From JAMXLO01 sp963799415 (GTDB lineage Bacteria > Pseudomonadota > Alphaproteobacteria > Acetobacterales > Acetobacteraceae), in the NCBI GenBank assembly GCA_963799415.1, contig CAWCXI010000037.1, positions 111,370 to 175,369 on the forward strand: a stretch of 64,000 nt of DNA. Direction: 5' to 3'. The translations under genes and the position numbers were made by a program. Of this stretch, positions 63,285 to 64,000 are shown one piece after another. A model generated the notes under the pieces. That model was given only the letters and a program-made list of their open reading frames with translations, ran no database searches and was not told the origin of the DNA. Within the stretch, counting starts at the first letter, position 1. Each line of letters starts with the position of its first letter.

Positions 63285-63691
63285 TTACGCCACCGGCGCG
63301 GTGTATCCGTGTCGGACACGTGCTCCCCCCACGATGTGCCAGCGCCGGTATCGCTGTTCTCCGACATCGCGAGATGCGCGAACAACCGATCCGGCGCGGC
63401 ACCGTGCCAGTGCTGCACGTTTGGCGGGATCATCACCGTATTGCCGGGATTTAGCGCCTGCGGCTTCTCGCCCTTGAAGCAGATGCGACCCACACTCGAC
63501 AGGCAATACAGCGTCTGCCCGACCGGATGCGCGTGCCACGCAGTGCGTGCGCCCGGCGTGAACGACACGACCGACGCGCGCATGCGCGACGGTGCGGCGC
63601 CGACGACCACCTCGTCCTGAAACACGGTGCCGCTGAAAGTGCTTGCCGCGCCCTGCTTGGTTTGGCGCTCTGACGCTCGAACAACTGGCAT
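63285..63691 (-). CDS. Cupin-domain protein, probably frameshifted near its C-terminus
   Basis: A single-domain cupin. Metal-binding motif 1 is 'PGARTAWHAHPVGQTLYCLS' (H-x-H...), motif 2 'PGNTVMIPPNVQHWHGAAPD'. It resembles (R)-mandelonitrile lyase-like/ChrR-type cupins. The frame runs on past 'WGEHVSDTDT' into the repeat and frc; one base restored near 63307 instead gives 'YTAPVA' and a TAA at 63285, a normal end, for 135 aa. AAAGGAG precedes the ATG 63691. Function unknown. Confidence 0.8.
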
Positions 63692-64000
63692 CTTCGATCT
63701 CCTTTCCTAAACCGTCCGCACCTTTGCGGTCTCCGGCTGCAGCAGAGCGCTCGAAACCAAGAAACAGGGACACCAGCCCGGCCATGACGCTCCGCGCAGC
63801 AAGATAATTCATCGCAGGCCCAAGCGCCGCACGGTCGGCCTTCGAATTGACATAGTTGGATGGTTCCGCGAACGGCGCCAGCCCGAGCCGCCCTGGCTAC
63901 TTCTGATTGTCATTGCTATGAGGCACAGGCGACGAAGCAATCTCGGTAGAACCTTGCCCGCCGCGCTTCTCGCACGAACAGGGCAAACTTGACCCACAAA
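63692..64000. other. Right edge: no recognised gene
   Basis: A 309-bp stretch. On the minus strand a frame reads through 'MNYLAARSVMAGLVSLFLG' and could be the remnant or tail of a gene entering from beyond the window, but I recognise no family. A dispersed repeat copy lies at 63908-63950. Confidence 0.4.
63908..63950. repeat. Dispersed CATTGC-type repeat, partial copy
   Basis: GATTGTCATTGC...GGCGACGAAGCAATC matches the left half of the element at 25852 (GTCATTGCG...GACGAAGCAATCC). The right half is less clear. Confidence 0.55.

Noticed and set aside
63285..63812. A longer minus-strand frame starting at 63812 over the cupin
   Set aside because: Most of it is out of frame with the cupin motifs; only its last six codons and stop fit the cupin end.
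1..64000. tRNA, rRNA, CRISPR arrays, prophage or IS genes
   Set aside because: I scanned for T-loop-like motifs, regular spaced repeats, transposase and integrase motifs and saw none I could support.

Overview
The window is GC-rich and densely packed. It reads as a chromosomal segment of an alphaproteobacterium, most likely a Rhodospirillales/Acetobacteraceae-type soil or water organism. That placement is inferred from the rpsT-dnaA-dnaN arrangement, codon usage and the catabolic gene content; no rRNA or tRNA is present to confirm it. About 55 protein genes are recognisable. I see no phage, insertion sequence or CRISPR array.

Layout. 1-4371: replication/translation core (dnaN, dnaA, rpsT, all on the minus strand), preceded by a frameshifted flavin oxidoreductase. 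4880-11067: a minus-strand run of a ThDP enzyme, an EthD-like protein, an alpha/beta hydrolase, a luciferase-like monooxygenase and a GMC oxidoreductase, which looks like an uncharacterised catabolic operon. 11280-15906: a small membrane protein, a ferredoxin/ferredoxin-reductase pair, a TauD dioxygenase, and a monooxygenase/SDR pair. 15910-22641: a broken ThDP enzyme divergent from the leucine-degradation genes liuA-liuB-liuD. 22747-28664: an orphan LivJ-type binding protein, then IlvD/Edd dehydratase, LLM oxidoreductase, SDR and FAH hydrolase, resembling an oxidative sugar-acid pathway. 28673-31927: a wrecked pobA, an AtzG/AtzE-like amidase pair and a DUF72 protein.

31818-40525 (minus): the heterotetrameric sarcosine oxidase operon soxBDAG, followed by SDR, YdhR-like, epoxide-hydrolase-like and acyl-CoA ligase genes. 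40615-45621: a second GMC oxidoreductase (broken), a dihydroorotase-like gene (broken), a VOC protein, an ArsB/NhaD-type transporter and a small hypothetical. 45665-47563: a visibly AT-richer pair, a methyltransferase and a Tat-exported GH99-like protein. 47762-49926: divergent phnX and pbfA for aminoethylphosphonate breakdown. 50002-59267 (minus): livGFHM, an RND efflux adaptor and pump, an SDR and a broken carboxymuconolactone decarboxylase-like gene. 59433-63691: a GntR regulator with oxalyl-CoA decarboxylase and formyl-CoA transferase, and a convergent cupin.

Two themes stand out. First, the window is largely a patchwork of catabolic modules for organic acids, amines, phosphonates and leucine, sitting beside the replication-initiator gene. 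Second, about ten genes carry one small indel each while their two halves remain well conserved. This means either poor base accuracy in the assembly or recent decay. The pobA remnant, with a large internal deletion, is real decay in either case. Short inverted-repeat elements of three families sit in several gene gaps.
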